Below, in pieces: positions 1 through 8,920 of a DNA stretch of 64,000 nucleotides. The stretch covers positions 186,001-250,000 of the forward strand of contig NZ_JAIVKJ010000005.1 in the NCBI RefSeq assembly GCF_020524885.1, written 5' to 3'. The notes beneath the pieces are model-generated. The model was not told the DNA's origin, searched no databases, and saw only the letters and a list, made by a program, of their open reading frames with translations. Every line of letters starts with the position of its first letter. The stretch's first letter is position 1. Source of the DNA: Microbulbifer elongatus. GTDB lineage: Bacteria; Pseudomonadota; Gammaproteobacteria; Pseudomonadales; Cellvibrionaceae. Made by a program: the position numbers and the translations under genes.

Positions 1-119
1 CGAATCCTTTTCTGGTAATCCTGCTTGTCCCGGTAGAGAGGATCGATCCGGGTAGGGCAACTTCCCCGTCGATACTTCTTCTCACCGTCGAATCGGATTC
101 CCTTCCAGTCGATGTCCAT
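1..119 (-). CDS. Partial hypothetical protein, left window edge
   Basis: An open frame on the minus strand starts with ATG at 119 and runs off the left edge without a stop. It begins MDIDWKGIRFDGEKK and is rich in basic and aromatic residues. An AGG-containing stretch a few bases before the ATG could serve as a ribosome binding site. It lies 107 bases downstream of the cysZ-like stop, in the same direction, so it may be the next gene of that operon. I do not recognise the family. Only about 39 codons are visible, so it could be a chance frame. Confidence 0.4.
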   Translation of the reverse strand, partial: MDIDWKGIRFDGEKKYRRGSCPTRIDPLYRDKQDYQKRI

Positions 120-226
120 TTGCCTGTCATGCTCCGCCGCCGGTCTTGCCTCTATTCAAGGTTAGACTCTTGGCTAGAGAGGCGGCGGGCGTTGAGGCTC
201 TCGGCCGGTAGGCCCAGTCTTCAGGG

Positions 227-1159
227 TTACTTCTTGGGGCCGTCGATCCCTTTTGGCCACTTCTTTTCGGCGGGAGTGCTGGCGCTGGAGGTCGTGGCTT
301 GCGCCGGAGCGGTCGGCACGGCGGCGCCATTTGGTCCCCCATTTGGACCTTGTCCGGGGTCGCCTTCGGCCCAGATGCGCTCCACCCACAATGCGGTGCC
401 GCCGGCCACGGCAGCAGGCATAACGAAGATGTTGAGTATCGGCACCATCTTCGCCAGCATCACTGCGCCACCAAAGCCCAGGGTGGTGAACTTCTTGCGC
501 ATCAGTACGGTTTTCAGTTCAGAAAAAGAGCGCTGGTGGTTGTCCAGCGGGTAATCCACGTACTGGATGGCCATGCACCAGGCGCCCCAGAGGGCACCGA
601 GAATGGCGGGGATGAAGACTGTCCAGCTGGTAAGCAGGGCGATGATGAAGATCACGATACCCCAGCCGATAAAGTACATCAGCTTGCGCAGCTCGCGCCC
701 GAGGGTGCGGAATACCATGCTGTGCAGGGCTTCCGGGGGCGGCGGGTGGCCGGTGAGCAGCTCTTCGACCTTTTCCGCGAGGAAGCCGTTAAACGGTGCG
801 GCAATAATGTTGGTAATGATGCCGAACAGGTAGCCGTACACAAAGAAGAACAGCAGCACCACGACAATGGCAATCAACCACGCCAGCCACTGGAATACAC
901 TCGCGGCCCAGTCTGCGCCCTTGGCCAGGATCGCGCGCCACCAGGACATGTTGGAGGTATCGACGGGGGTGTCGGAAAGCAGGCTGCCGATATAGCTGCC
1001 GAGGTCGTCGAACTGGCTGATCATCAGGGCGCCCAGTGCGATAAACAGCACCAGGTTGATGAGCAGGGGGATAATGATGAATGGGCGCAGCTCTTTCCGG
1101 GTTAGCAGCTGCGCCCCCCGGATCAGTGCGTGTACGCCGTGTGCCGGGTTGGAAGTCAT
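227..1159 (-). CDS. cysZ: CysZ-family (EI24) membrane protein
   Basis: This 310-residue inner-membrane protein matches the CysZ/EI24 family, whose E. coli member is a sulfate permease feeding cysteine synthesis. The N-terminal block (HALIRGAQLLTRKELRPFIIIPLLIN) is the usual family opening. Hydrophobic segments lie near residues 25-48, 88-125, 160-200 and 225-250, with the family-like stretch APFNGFLAEKVEELLTG between them. The last 50 residues are a low-complexity Pro/Ala/Ser/Lys tail not needed by the family. It starts 3 bases after the stop of the upstream PA4642-family gene, so the two are co-transcribed. Family assignment is secure; sulfate as substrate is inferred from the E. coli homologue, and no cys genes are nearby. 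Confidence 0.8.
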   Translation of the reverse strand: MTSNPAHGVHALIRGAQLLTRKELRPFIIIPLLINLVLFIALGALMISQFDDLGSYIGSLLSDTPVDTSNMSWWRAILAKGADWAASVFQWLAWLIAIVVVLLFFFVYGYLFGIITNIIAAPFNGFLAEKVEELLTGHPPPPEALHSMVFRTLGRELRKLMYFIGWGIVIFIIALLTSWTVFIPAILGALWGAWCMAIQYVDYPLDNHQRSFSELKTVLMRKKFTTLGFGGAVMLAKMVPILNIFVMPAAVAGGTALWVERIWAEGDPGQGPNGGPNGAAVPTAPAQATTSSASTPAEKKWPKGIDGPKK

Positions 1160-1162
1160 GAC

Positions 1163-1459
1163 TTACTGCGCTCCTGCTGCCTTCAGAATGTCAGCATACT
1201 CGGCACTCTGCTCATGTTCGCTGATTCGCGCCAGCAGTGTCTGCCCTTCCGGGCTCTGGCTGTTCAGGTCCAGTCCCTGTTCCTTGAACATGCGCACGAA
1301 GGTTTCAAAATTCTCCGCCTTCATGCCGCGGTAAGCGCGCTCCAGCAGGTAGAAATCCCGATTGAACCCTTCCGGGGCTTCACCAACTAAAAAGCCGGCG
1401 ATACGTTCATCGTCGAATACTTCGCCGAGGACTTTTTGTTTGTCTTTTTTCAGGCTCAC
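1163..1459 (-). CDS. PA4642-family protein
   Basis: A 98-residue acidic, soluble protein beginning MSLKKDKQKVLGEVFDDE. The opening, the central segment AYRGMKAENFETFVRMF and the ending EYADIL resemble the small uncharacterised family named after Pseudomonas PA4642. The start is GTG at 1459, supported by an AAAGGA ribosome binding site about 9 bases upstream. It is translationally close to cysZ (3-base gap). The name rests on remembered similarity, not a search. No enzymatic motif or signal peptide is visible, and the function is unknown. Confidence 0.7.
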   Translation of the reverse strand: MSLKKDKQKVLGEVFDDERIAGFLVGEAPEGFNRDFYLLERAYRGMKAENFETFVRMFKEQGLDLNSQSPEGQTLLARISEHEQSAEYADILKAAGAQ

Positions 1460-1542
1460 TTGTTAATTCCTTTTTGGTCTGTTATTGCTCTTGTGGTCGT
1501 GCCACCTTTGCTACCTGTTGGGCAGTTTGGTGGCGGCGCTGC

Positions 1543-1638
1543 CGCCGGTATTTGTTTGCGAAACACGCCGTGAACCCATCCATGGGGGCTCTTCCGCGAG
1601 GTCCCTCTCGCGGAAGGTTTCGCAAACAAATACCGGCG
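1543..1638. repeat. Palindromic three-way-junction element, copy A
   Basis: Two perfect 22-base inverted arms (1543-1564 and 1617-1638) enclose a 26-base core (1565-1590, beginning ACGCCGTGAACCCATCC) and a perfect 10-base-pair inner hairpin (1591-1600/1607-1616) with loop GTCCCT. The core can itself form a small CCAT/ATGG stem. The single-stranded fold is therefore a long closing stem with two side hairpins. Copies B (1711-1826) and C (15829-15927) share this architecture. It sits downstream of gatB and could end transcription, but there is no U-run. It is not a standard insertion sequence: there is no coding capacity and no visible target duplication. Confidence 0.85.
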
Positions 1639-1710
1639 ACATCGCCTTAGCATGTGAGTTTTTTGCCTTCGACAATCAGCTCGAAGTGCAGTTGTTCGAA
1701 TTGAAGGTCA

Positions 1711-1826
1711 GGTGCCGGGGGAGGCTTTTCGAAAGCGTCAGCGACAGGGACGTCGCTGACGCAGCGTACAGGGATGTATTCCCAGGGGGACGCCTAGTTC
1801 GGTTTCGAAAAGCCTCACCCGGTGCC
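1711..1826. repeat. Palindromic three-way-junction element, copy B (inverted)
   Basis: Outer arms 1711-1734 and 1803-1826 pair over 24 positions with 3 mismatches; the inner 14 pairs are perfect. Next to the left arm is an 11-base-pair hairpin (1735-1745/1752-1762) with loop AGGGAC, which is the reverse complement of the copy A loop. It is followed by a core at 1763-1802 that includes CAGGGATGTATTCCC. The order hairpin-then-core is the reverse of copy A, so this is the same element in the opposite orientation with a longer, more diverged core. The arm sequences differ from copy A yet remain self-complementary. Confidence 0.75.
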
Positions 1827-1872
1827 TGGCTGCCACCGGTGGTGCTAAAAAACGTACCTCCGGGATAAGTCG

Positions 1873-3324
1873 TCAGAGAAGCGCGTCCAGTTTCTCTTTC
1901 AGGATCTTGTTGATCATCTGCGGATTCGCCTGTCCCTTGGAGGCCTTCATGATCTGGCCTACAAAGAAGCCCATCATCTTGGGGCGTTTGTCCGGATCGG
2001 CGTTGCGGTAGTTTTCCACCTGGGAAGTCGAGGCTGCAATCACATCATCTACCAGTTTCTCGATAGCACCCGTGTCGGAAACCTGCTTAAGACCCTTGGC
2101 TTCAATTACTGTGTCCGCATCGCCGTCACCATTCGCCATCGCCTCAAACACCTGCTTGGCGATCTTCGATGAAATGGTGTTGTCCTTGATACGCGCAATC
2201 AGACCCGCCAGGTGCTCCGCAGAAACTGGAGAATCCTCGATGGATTTCTCCTCGCGATTCAACAGCGCCGCCAGCTCACCCATTACCCAGTTTGCAGCGA
2301 GTTTCGCTTCGCCGGACTTGGCCGCTACCTGCTCGAAGTAGTCCGCAGTCGCCCGTTCCTGGGTTAGCTGATCTGCATCGTAGGCGGATAGGCCGTAGTC
2401 CTTCTCAAACCGTGCGCACTTCGCATCCGGCAGCTCCGGCAACTCGCCGCGAATCTGCTCCACGTAATCATCGGTGAGTACCACCGGCAACAGGTCCGGG
2501 CAGGGGAAGTAGCGGTAATCATTGGCTACTTCCTTGCTGCGCATGGAGCGGGTTTCGTTTTTGTCCGCATCGTACAGGCGGGTTTCCTGTGTCACCTTGC
2601 CACCGTCTTCGATCAGGTCGATCTGGCGCTGGGCCTCTACCTTGATGGCCTTCTCGATAAACCGGAAGGAGTTCAGGTTCTTGATTTCGGTGCGTGTACC
2701 CAGTTCCTCTTCGCCCTTGAGACGTACGGAAACGTTGGCGTCGCAGCGTAGGGAGCCCTGGGACATGTCGCCGTCGGAAATACCGAGGTAGGTAACGATG
2801 CTGTGGATCTTTTTCAGGTAGGCAACGGCTTCCGCGGCGCTGCGCATATCCGGCTCGGACACGATCTCGATCAGCGGCGTGCCCGCGCGGTTCAGGTCGA
2901 TACCGGACATGCCGTGAAAGTCTTCATGCAAAGACTTGCCCGCGTCTTCTTCCAGGTGCGCGTGGTGCAGGCGCACGGTCTTGCTACTGCCGTCTTCCAG
3001 GTGAATCTCGATCTGGCCTTCGCCGACGATCGGTTGTTCCAGCTGGGTGGTCTGGTAGCCCTTGGGCAGGTCCGGATAGAAATAGTTTTTGCGCTCGAAC
3101 ACGGAGCGCATACCGATTTCTGCATTCATGGCGAGGCCGAACATCACCGCGAAGCGAAAAGCTTCCTCATTCGGCACCGGCAAGGTACCCGGCATGGCCA
3201 GGTCTATTGCGCAGGCCTGGGTGTTCGGTTCGGCACCAAAGGCGGTGCTGGCGCCGGAGAAAATTTTTGATTGGGTGGCCAGTTGCACGTGCACTTCCAA
3301 CCCGATAACGACTTCCCATTCCAC
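1873..3324 (-). CDS. gatB: Asp-tRNA(Asn)/Glu-tRNA(Gln) amidotransferase subunit B
   Basis: A full-length 483-residue GatB. This subunit binds mischarged Glu-tRNA(Gln) or Asp-tRNA(Asn), activates the acyl group with ATP and accepts ammonia from GatA. The N-terminus [14 protein letters not shown] and the internal stretches [12 protein letters not shown] and HLEEDAGKS are diagnostic. The C-terminal third has the YqeY-like helical tail domain, ending [15 protein letters not shown]. The start is GTG at 3324, preceded by AGGAGAAGCGAC. It follows gatA with a 21-base gap, completing a gatC-gatA-gatB operon. Presence of GatCAB implies that Gln-tRNA and/or Asn-tRNA can be made by transamidation. Confidence 0.97.
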   Translation of the reverse strand: MEWEVVIGLEVHVQLATQSKIFSGASTAFGAEPNTQACAIDLAMPGTLPVPNEEAFRFAVMFGLAMNAEIGMRSVFERKNYFYPDLPKGYQTTQLEQPIVGEGQIEIHLEDGSSKTVRLHHAHLEEDAGKSLHEDFHGMSGIDLNRAGTPLIEIVSEPDMRSAAEAVAYLKKIHSIVTYLGISDGDMSQGSLRCDANVSVRLKGEEELGTRTEIKNLNSFRFIEKAIKVEAQRQIDLIEDGGKVTQETRLYDADKNETRSMRSKEVANDYRYFPCPDLLPVVLTDDYVEQIRGELPELPDAKCARFEKDYGLSAYDADQLTQERATADYFEQVAAKSGEAKLAANWVMGELAALLNREEKSIEDSPVSAEHLAGLIARIKDNTISSKIAKQVFEAMANGDGDADTVIEAKGLKQVSDTGAIEKLVDDVIAASTSQVENYRNADPDKRPKMMGFFVGQIMKASKGQANPQMINKILKEKLDALL

Positions 3325-3345
3325 GTCGCTTCTCCTTATTCCTAC

Positions 3346-4800
3346 TTATTCTGCTGCCGGGGCGGTTTTTTGATGCCAGTCACTGGCCTGCTGGAACTGG
3401 TGCGCCACATTGAGCATGCGTGCCTCGTCCAGGTAGTTGCCAATGAGCTGCAGGCCGACGGGCAGGCCGTGGGCGAAACCGCAGGGGATGGACATGCCGG
3501 GCAGGCCGGCCAGGTTGGTGGCAATGGTGTAAATGTCTTCCAGGTACATGGCCACCGGGTCGGCATTTTTCTCGCCCAGCTTGAACGCGGGGTTGGGGGC
3601 GGTGGGGCCCATGATCACGTCGACTTTCTGGAACGCGTCGACGAAGTCCTGCTTGATCAGGCGGCGCACCTGCTGGGCCTTGTTGTAGTAGGCGTCATAG
3701 TAACCGGCGGACAGGGCGTAGCTGCCGACGAGGATGCGGCGTTTCACTTCCTCACCGAAACCTTCGCCGCGGGAGCGCATGTACAGGTCGCGCAGGTCCG
3801 CGGGGTTTTCACAGCGATAGCCATAGCGCACCCCGTCAAAGCGGGACAGGTTGGCGGAGGCCTCTGCCGGGGCAATCACGTAGTAGGCGGGTACCGCCAG
3901 CTTGCTGTGGGGCAGGCTGACCTCCACCAGCTCCGCGCCGAGCTTTTCGTAGGCCTTCAGTGCTTCCTGAACCCGCGAGCCCACCTCGCTGTCGAGGCCC
4001 TCGCCGAAATACTCTTTCGGTACACCGATCTTCAGGCCCTGGATGCTGTCATTCAGCCTGGCGGTATAGTCTTCGCGCGGGCGGTCGAGGCAGGTGGAGT
4101 CTTTTTTGTCCGGGCTCGCCATGACGGACAGCATCAGCGCGGCGTCTTCCGCGGTGCGGGCAATGGGGCCGCCCTGATCGAGGCTGGAGGCAAACGCAAT
4201 CATGCCCCAGCGCGATACGCGCCCGTATGTGGGCTTCAGGCCGGTAGTACCGGTCATTGCCGCTGGCTGGCGGATGGAGCCGCCGGTATCGGTGGCGGTG
4301 GTGCCGGGGACCAGTTGCGCGGCGACCGCGGCGGCGGAACCGCCGGAGGAACCACCGGGAATACGGTCGAGATCCCAGGGGTTTTTCACCGCGCCGTAAT
4401 AACTGGACTCATTGGAAGAGCCCATGGCGAACTCGTCCATATTGGTTTTACCCAGGCTGACGGCGCCGGCCTGCAGGAAGTTCTCCACCACGGTGGCGTC
4501 GTAGGGGGGTACAAAATTGTCGAGCATCTTCGAGCCGCAGCTGGTGCGGACACCGTTGGTGGTGAAGATGTCTTTGTGGGCAATGGGCACGCCGCACAGG
4601 GCCGGGGCGTCGCCCTGGGCCAGTCGCGCGTCGGCGGCGGCGGCGTCTTTAAGGGCCTGGTCGCCGGTGACGGTAATAAAACTGTTGAACTGGCTGTCCA
4701 GCTGCTGGATACGCTCCAGCAAATGGCTAGTGATTTCGACGCTGGAGAACTGTTTGTCGCGTAGGCCGCGGATGATCTCGGCGATGGTCAACTGATGCAT
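3346..4800 (-). CDS. gatA: Asp-tRNA(Asn)/Glu-tRNA(Gln) amidotransferase subunit A
   Basis: A 484-residue GatA, the glutaminase subunit that releases ammonia for GatB. It is an amidase-signature enzyme: the Ser-cisSer-Lys triad is visible as K76 (in VPIAHKD), S151 (in [10 protein letters not shown]) and S175 (in [11 protein letters not shown]), with the usual 24-residue spacing between the two serines. Length and N-terminus ([20 protein letters not shown]) are typical for the family. It lies between gatC (76-base gap) and gatB (21-base gap) on the minus strand. The second amidase-signature gene at 52323 is not a GatA duplicate, since it lacks the GatA-specific [11 protein letters not shown] segment. 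Confidence 0.97.
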   Translation of the reverse strand: MHQLTIAEIIRGLRDKQFSSVEITSHLLERIQQLDSQFNSFITVTGDQALKDAAAADARLAQGDAPALCGVPIAHKDIFTTNGVRTSCGSKMLDNFVPPYDATVVENFLQAGAVSLGKTNMDEFAMGSSNESSYYGAVKNPWDLDRIPGGSSGGSAAAVAAQLVPGTTATDTGGSIRQPAAMTGTTGLKPTYGRVSRWGMIAFASSLDQGGPIARTAEDAALMLSVMASPDKKDSTCLDRPREDYTARLNDSIQGLKIGVPKEYFGEGLDSEVGSRVQEALKAYEKLGAELVEVSLPHSKLAVPAYYVIAPAEASANLSRFDGVRYGYRCENPADLRDLYMRSRGEGFGEEVKRRILVGSYALSAGYYDAYYNKAQQVRRLIKQDFVDAFQKVDVIMGPTAPNPAFKLGEKNADPVAMYLEDIYTIATNLAGLPGMSIPCGFAHGLPVGLQLIGNYLDEARMLNVAHQFQQASDWHQKTAPAAE

Positions 4801-4876
4801 TGGAAATCCGGTTTCTTGTCTATTCTGTATTCGCGTACGGTCCGGTGGGGGGATCGCGGGGTTGGTCTTTGCCCCG

Positions 4877-5164
4877 TTAGTCGATCACCTTGGGTACCAG
4901 ATAGAGGCCCGCTTCCGACTGGGGGGCCAGGGCGAGGAATGCTTCGCGACGGTTGGGCTCGGTCACTTCGTCTTTGCGCAGGACCTGCACTTCGTCCAGG
5001 GGGTGCGCCATGGGCTCGACGCCGTCGGTATTGACCGCCTGCAGCTGGTCTACCAGTTGCAGTACGTCACCGAGGCGGCTGCTGACTTCGTCAATGGTTT
5101 CTTCGGAAATGGCGATGCGGGCCAGTTCGGCCAGCTTTTCAACGGTTTGCGCGTCCACGGCCAT
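4877..5164 (-). CDS. gatC: Asp-tRNA(Asn)/Glu-tRNA(Gln) amidotransferase subunit C
   Basis: A 95-residue GatC, the small linker subunit that wraps between GatA and GatB and stabilises the complex. The pattern [16 protein letters not shown] near the N-terminus and the C-terminal LRKDEVTEP segment are characteristic. It starts with ATG at 5164, preceded by GGAG, and is the first gene of the gatCAB operon. It is divergent from mreB across a 375-base spacer. Confidence 0.95.
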   Translation of the reverse strand: MAVDAQTVEKLAELARIAISEETIDEVSSRLGDVLQLVDQLQAVNTDGVEPMAHPLDEVQVLRKDEVTEPNRREAFLALAPQSEAGLYLVPKVID

Positions 5165-6574
<1,410 letters not shown>

Positions 6575-6711
6575 TCGGAACCCGTCTGGTGCGGCCGCGC
6601 TCAGGGACTATACCCATAGCAGGTATACGAGTGCGGCCGATTCTCCCGCGTACGGACACGCGCAATAGCCAATAACAATATTCTTGCTGAACAGGTCGAT
6701 GGGGGCCGCCC

Positions 6712-7599
6712 ATTAAACCGCTATTTACCCGAGGTCCGTCGCCGGAATCCCGCATCGTTGTGCTGGGACTGGCGGCGACTGCGCTGATCCTGATCAACCT
6801 CTACACCGATTGGCTTGATCCGGTGCGCGAGCGCCTCTCCAGTCTTGCCGCCCCTTTCTACTGGCTGACCGACACTCCCTCTCGCGTGGGCGACTGGGCC
6901 GGTGAACAGTTGCGCACCCGAGAAGAGCTGTTGGAAGAAAACAGCCGTCTTCAGCACCAGGTGATGCTGCTGGAGCAGCAGACCCAGCTACTCGCCGCCG
7001 TGCGCGCTGAAAATACCCAGCTCAAGGAATTGATGAACTCTGCCGAGAGTGTCGATCAGCGCGTGCTGGTGGCGCAGGTAATCGGCGTGTCACCGGACCC
7101 GCTGGAGCATGTGGTGATCATCGACAAGGGGCGCAGCGATGGCGTGCGCCAGGGTGCGGCGATCATGGATGCAAGCGGACTGCTGGGGCAGGTGATCGAG
7201 GCCGGGGACATTTCCAGTCGGGTACTGTTGATTACCGATGCCAACCATGCGCTGCCGGTGCAGGTACTGCGCAACAGTGTGCGCGCGGTGGCAGAGGGCA
7301 CTGGCGACCTCTATCGCCTGAAACTGCGCCACCTCGCCAACACCAGCGATATCCGTGAGGGCGACCTGTTGCTCAGCTCGGGTCTCGGTGGCCGCTTCCC
7401 GGCGGGCTACCCGGTGGGCGAGGTGATTTCCGTCAAGCGCGATCCAGGCCATGCCTTCGCCGATGTGGACGTGCAGCCCCGGGGGCGGATGAATCGCAGC
7501 CGGTTTGTGATCGCGGTCATTGAGCAGCCGTCCACTGAGCTGCCCGCAGAGAGTGGGTTTGAGCCGGAGTCGGACAGCGGCCTCGAGCCCCGGGATTGA
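6712..7599 (+). CDS. mreC: Rod-shape-determining protein MreC (probable ATT start)
   Basis: MreC is a bitopic membrane protein that links MreB to the periplasmic PBP2-RodA synthase. Visible here are a transmembrane helix (VVLGLAATALILINLY), a coiled coil (EELLEENSRLQHQVMLLEQQTQLL) and the beta-rich periplasmic domain with HVVIIDKGRSDGVRQGAAI and SSGLGGRFPAGYPVG. The first conventional start in frame is GTG at 6760, but that would cut into the N-terminus. Translating from ATT at 6712 gives (M)KPLFTRGPSPESRI, matching the E. coli opening MKPIFSRGPS. The frame is closed by a stop at 6688 with no ATG, GTG or TTG before 6760, so ATT is the likely initiator. The resulting length is 295 residues. 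Confidence 0.9.
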   Translation: MKPLFTRGPSPESRIVVLGLAATALILINLYTDWLDPVRERLSSLAAPFYWLTDTPSRVGDWAGEQLRTREELLEENSRLQHQVMLLEQQTQLLAAVRAENTQLKELMNSAESVDQRVLVAQVIGVSPDPLEHVVIIDKGRSDGVRQGAAIMDASGLLGQVIEAGDISSRVLLITDANHALPVQVLRNSVRAVAEGTGDLYRLKLRHLANTSDIREGDLLLSSGLGGRFPAGYPVGEVISVKRDPGHAFADVDVQPRGRMNRSRFVIAVIEQPSTELPAESGFEPESDSGLEPRD

Positions 7600-7603
7600 A
7601 GCC

Positions 7604-8083
7604 ATGGAAGCTCACAACCGCTGGTTTATCCTGCTGACGATATTTTTTGCCCTGTTATTGTCCGTGATGCCTTTGCCCACCAACTGGCTCTGGTTTCGCC
7701 CTGCCTTCTGCGCGCTGCTGGTGATTTTCTGGACCACCCGTATGCCCCAGGAACTGGGAGTTGGCTTTGCCTGGATGGTCGGGTTGGTGGAGGATCTGGT
7801 GACTGGCTCAACCCTGGGGGCGCATGCACTGGCGCTGGCGGTTCTGGCGTATTTCAGCCTGCTCACCTACCGCCGCACCCGGGCGTTCAACCCGGGCCAG
7901 CAATTGATGTGGATTTTTGTGCTGGTGGGAATCCACCAGTTGCTGGGCAACTGGGTACACAGTCTGGCAGGCCGGGCGGTACCGGGTCTTACCTTTCTGT
8001 GGCCGGCACTGACCACCGCACTGCTGTGGCCACTGGTGACTCCCTGGTTACATGGGATGGCTTCCCGGCTTCAAATTCGCTGA
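7604..8083 (+). CDS. mreD: Rod-shape-determining protein MreD
   Basis: A 159-residue integral membrane protein with about five hydrophobic helices (FILLTIFFALLLSVMPL, FCALLVIFWTT, ALALAVLAYFSLL, IFVLVGIHQLLG, ALTTALLWPLV). Size, position directly after mreC and the loop containing GLVEDLVTGSTLGAHAL identify MreD, the third component of the Mre shape complex. The start is ATG at 7604, 4 bases after the mreC stop. A longer in-frame start at 7520 would overlap mreC and is not needed to match the usual length (about 160). Confidence 0.93.
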   Translation: MEAHNRWFILLTIFFALLLSVMPLPTNWLWFRPAFCALLVIFWTTRMPQELGVGFAWMVGLVEDLVTGSTLGAHALALAVLAYFSLLTYRRTRAFNPGQQLMWIFVLVGIHQLLGNWVHSLAGRAVPGLTFLWPALTTALLWPLVTPWLHGMASRLQIR

Positions 8084-8164
8084 CCTGAGCCACCCGGGAA
8101 GCGTGACCGCGCAAAATAGTGTTAAGTCCTGCACTCAGTGCGGTCATTTTTCGAGCGCTGACGC

Positions 8165-8170
8165 TATAAT
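8165..8170 (+). promoter_or_regulatory. Candidate -10 element for maf-rng
   Basis: A perfect TATAAT lies in the gap between mreD and maf, about 45 bases before the maf start. The region 17 bases upstream (around GGTCAT) is a poor -35 match. It could provide a separate promoter for maf-rng-yhdP in addition to read-through from mreB. Confidence 0.35.
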
Positions 8171-8215
8171 CAGGCCCTCAGCCGACCATATTTATGACTC
8201 TAATAACCATAAGCC

Positions 8216-8908
8216 TTGCCCGTGCCCAGATTCGACACCAATACGACCGACACACAGCAGCCTGACAGACAGGAATCTGGTACCCGGCAGCGCCTGATCC
8301 TCGCCTCCGCCTCCCCGCGGCGTGCGGAGCTGCTGATGCAGATCGGCGTGACGTTTTCTTCCGCCGCGACTTCCGTTGAAGAGCGCCGCAGCCCCGACGA
8401 AGCGCCTGAGGCCTATGTGCTGCGCCTGGCTCAGGAAAAGTCCCGCGCTGGTCTGGCGCTGCTGGACAATCCCAGCACCTGGTCCCTGGGGGCTGATACC
8501 CTTGGGGTGGTCGATGGCGAGATCCTGGAAAAACCGCGCGATTTCACCGATTTTGCCCGCATGATGCGCCTGATGTCCGGGCGCGAGCACTCGGTGCTGA
8601 CCGCCATCTGCCTCACCGGGGCAGGGCAATCGTTCAGTGAGGTGGTAGAGACCCGGGTTCGGTTTCGTGAACTGGATCGGAGATTGATCGAGGGGTACTG
8701 GAGCACCGGAGAACCCGCCGACAAAGCGGGTGGTTATGGCATTCAGGGCATGGGTGCGCTGCTGGTGGAATCCATTCACGGCAGTTACAGCAATGTGGTG
8801 GGGCTGCCACTGGAGACCCTGGCAGGCTTTCTGGAGCAAGCGGGAATTCCCTACTGGCAGTTCGACAAGCGCACCGCCGGTCAGGCGGCCGGCCCAGGGA
8901 CGGTTTAG
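8216..8908 (+). CDS. maf: Maf-family nucleotide pyrophosphatase (YhdE type, dTTP/UTP)
   Basis: A Maf/HAM1-fold house-cleaning nucleotide pyrophosphatase that hydrolyses dTTP, UTP and modified pyrimidine nucleotides. The motifs [30 protein letters not shown] and [13 protein letters not shown] are present. [21 protein letters not shown] followed by [11 protein letters not shown] is the signature of the YhdE (MafA) branch rather than the m7GTP-specific YceF branch. The start is uncertain: TTG at 8216 and GTG at 8222 are both possible, and neither has a strong ribosome binding site. The first 25 residues are an extra low-complexity leader before the fold begins. It sits in the conserved mreBCD-maf-rng order. 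Confidence 0.92.
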   Translation: MPVPRFDTNTTDTQQPDRQESGTRQRLILASASPRRAELLMQIGVTFSSAATSVEERRSPDEAPEAYVLRLAQEKSRAGLALLDNPSTWSLGADTLGVVDGEILEKPRDFTDFARMMRLMSGREHSVLTAICLTGAGQSFSEVVETRVRFRELDRRLIEGYWSTGEPADKAGGYGIQGMGALLVESIHGSYSNVVGLPLETLAGFLEQAGIPYWQFDKRTAGQAAGPGTV

Positions 8909-8920
8909 GAGTTACCCCTA

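Larger units (their letters stand above)
1460..1872. other. Intergenic region holding two palindromic elements
   Basis: This 413-base gap separates gatB from the PA4642-family gene, both on the minus strand. It is almost filled by two structured elements in opposite orientation (1543-1638 and 1711-1826) separated by 72 bases. The spacer and element B can be read on the minus strand as an open stretch ending at the TAA at 1649-1651 and containing LQFEQLHFELIVEGKK. It may be a coding remnant, but it has no start codon and is stopped upstream. No convincing promoter for the PA4642-family gene was identified. Confidence 0.6.

Noticed and set aside
1543-1826. Integron attC sites or a CRISPR array
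   Set aside because: attC sites have conserved ends and variable centres, the opposite of what is seen, and no integrase or cassette genes are present. There are only two copies here, inverted and without regular spacers, so not CRISPR.
1485-1868. 127-codon plus-strand open frame through the palindromic region
   Set aside because: It simply reads through both structured elements; its composition follows the repeats and no start signal is present.
3271-4764. 497-codon open frame on the plus strand opposite gatA
   Set aside because: It lies antisense to a clear GatA, has no family motifs, and its His/Val/Gly/Gln-rich composition is typical of the antisense of a GC-rich gene.
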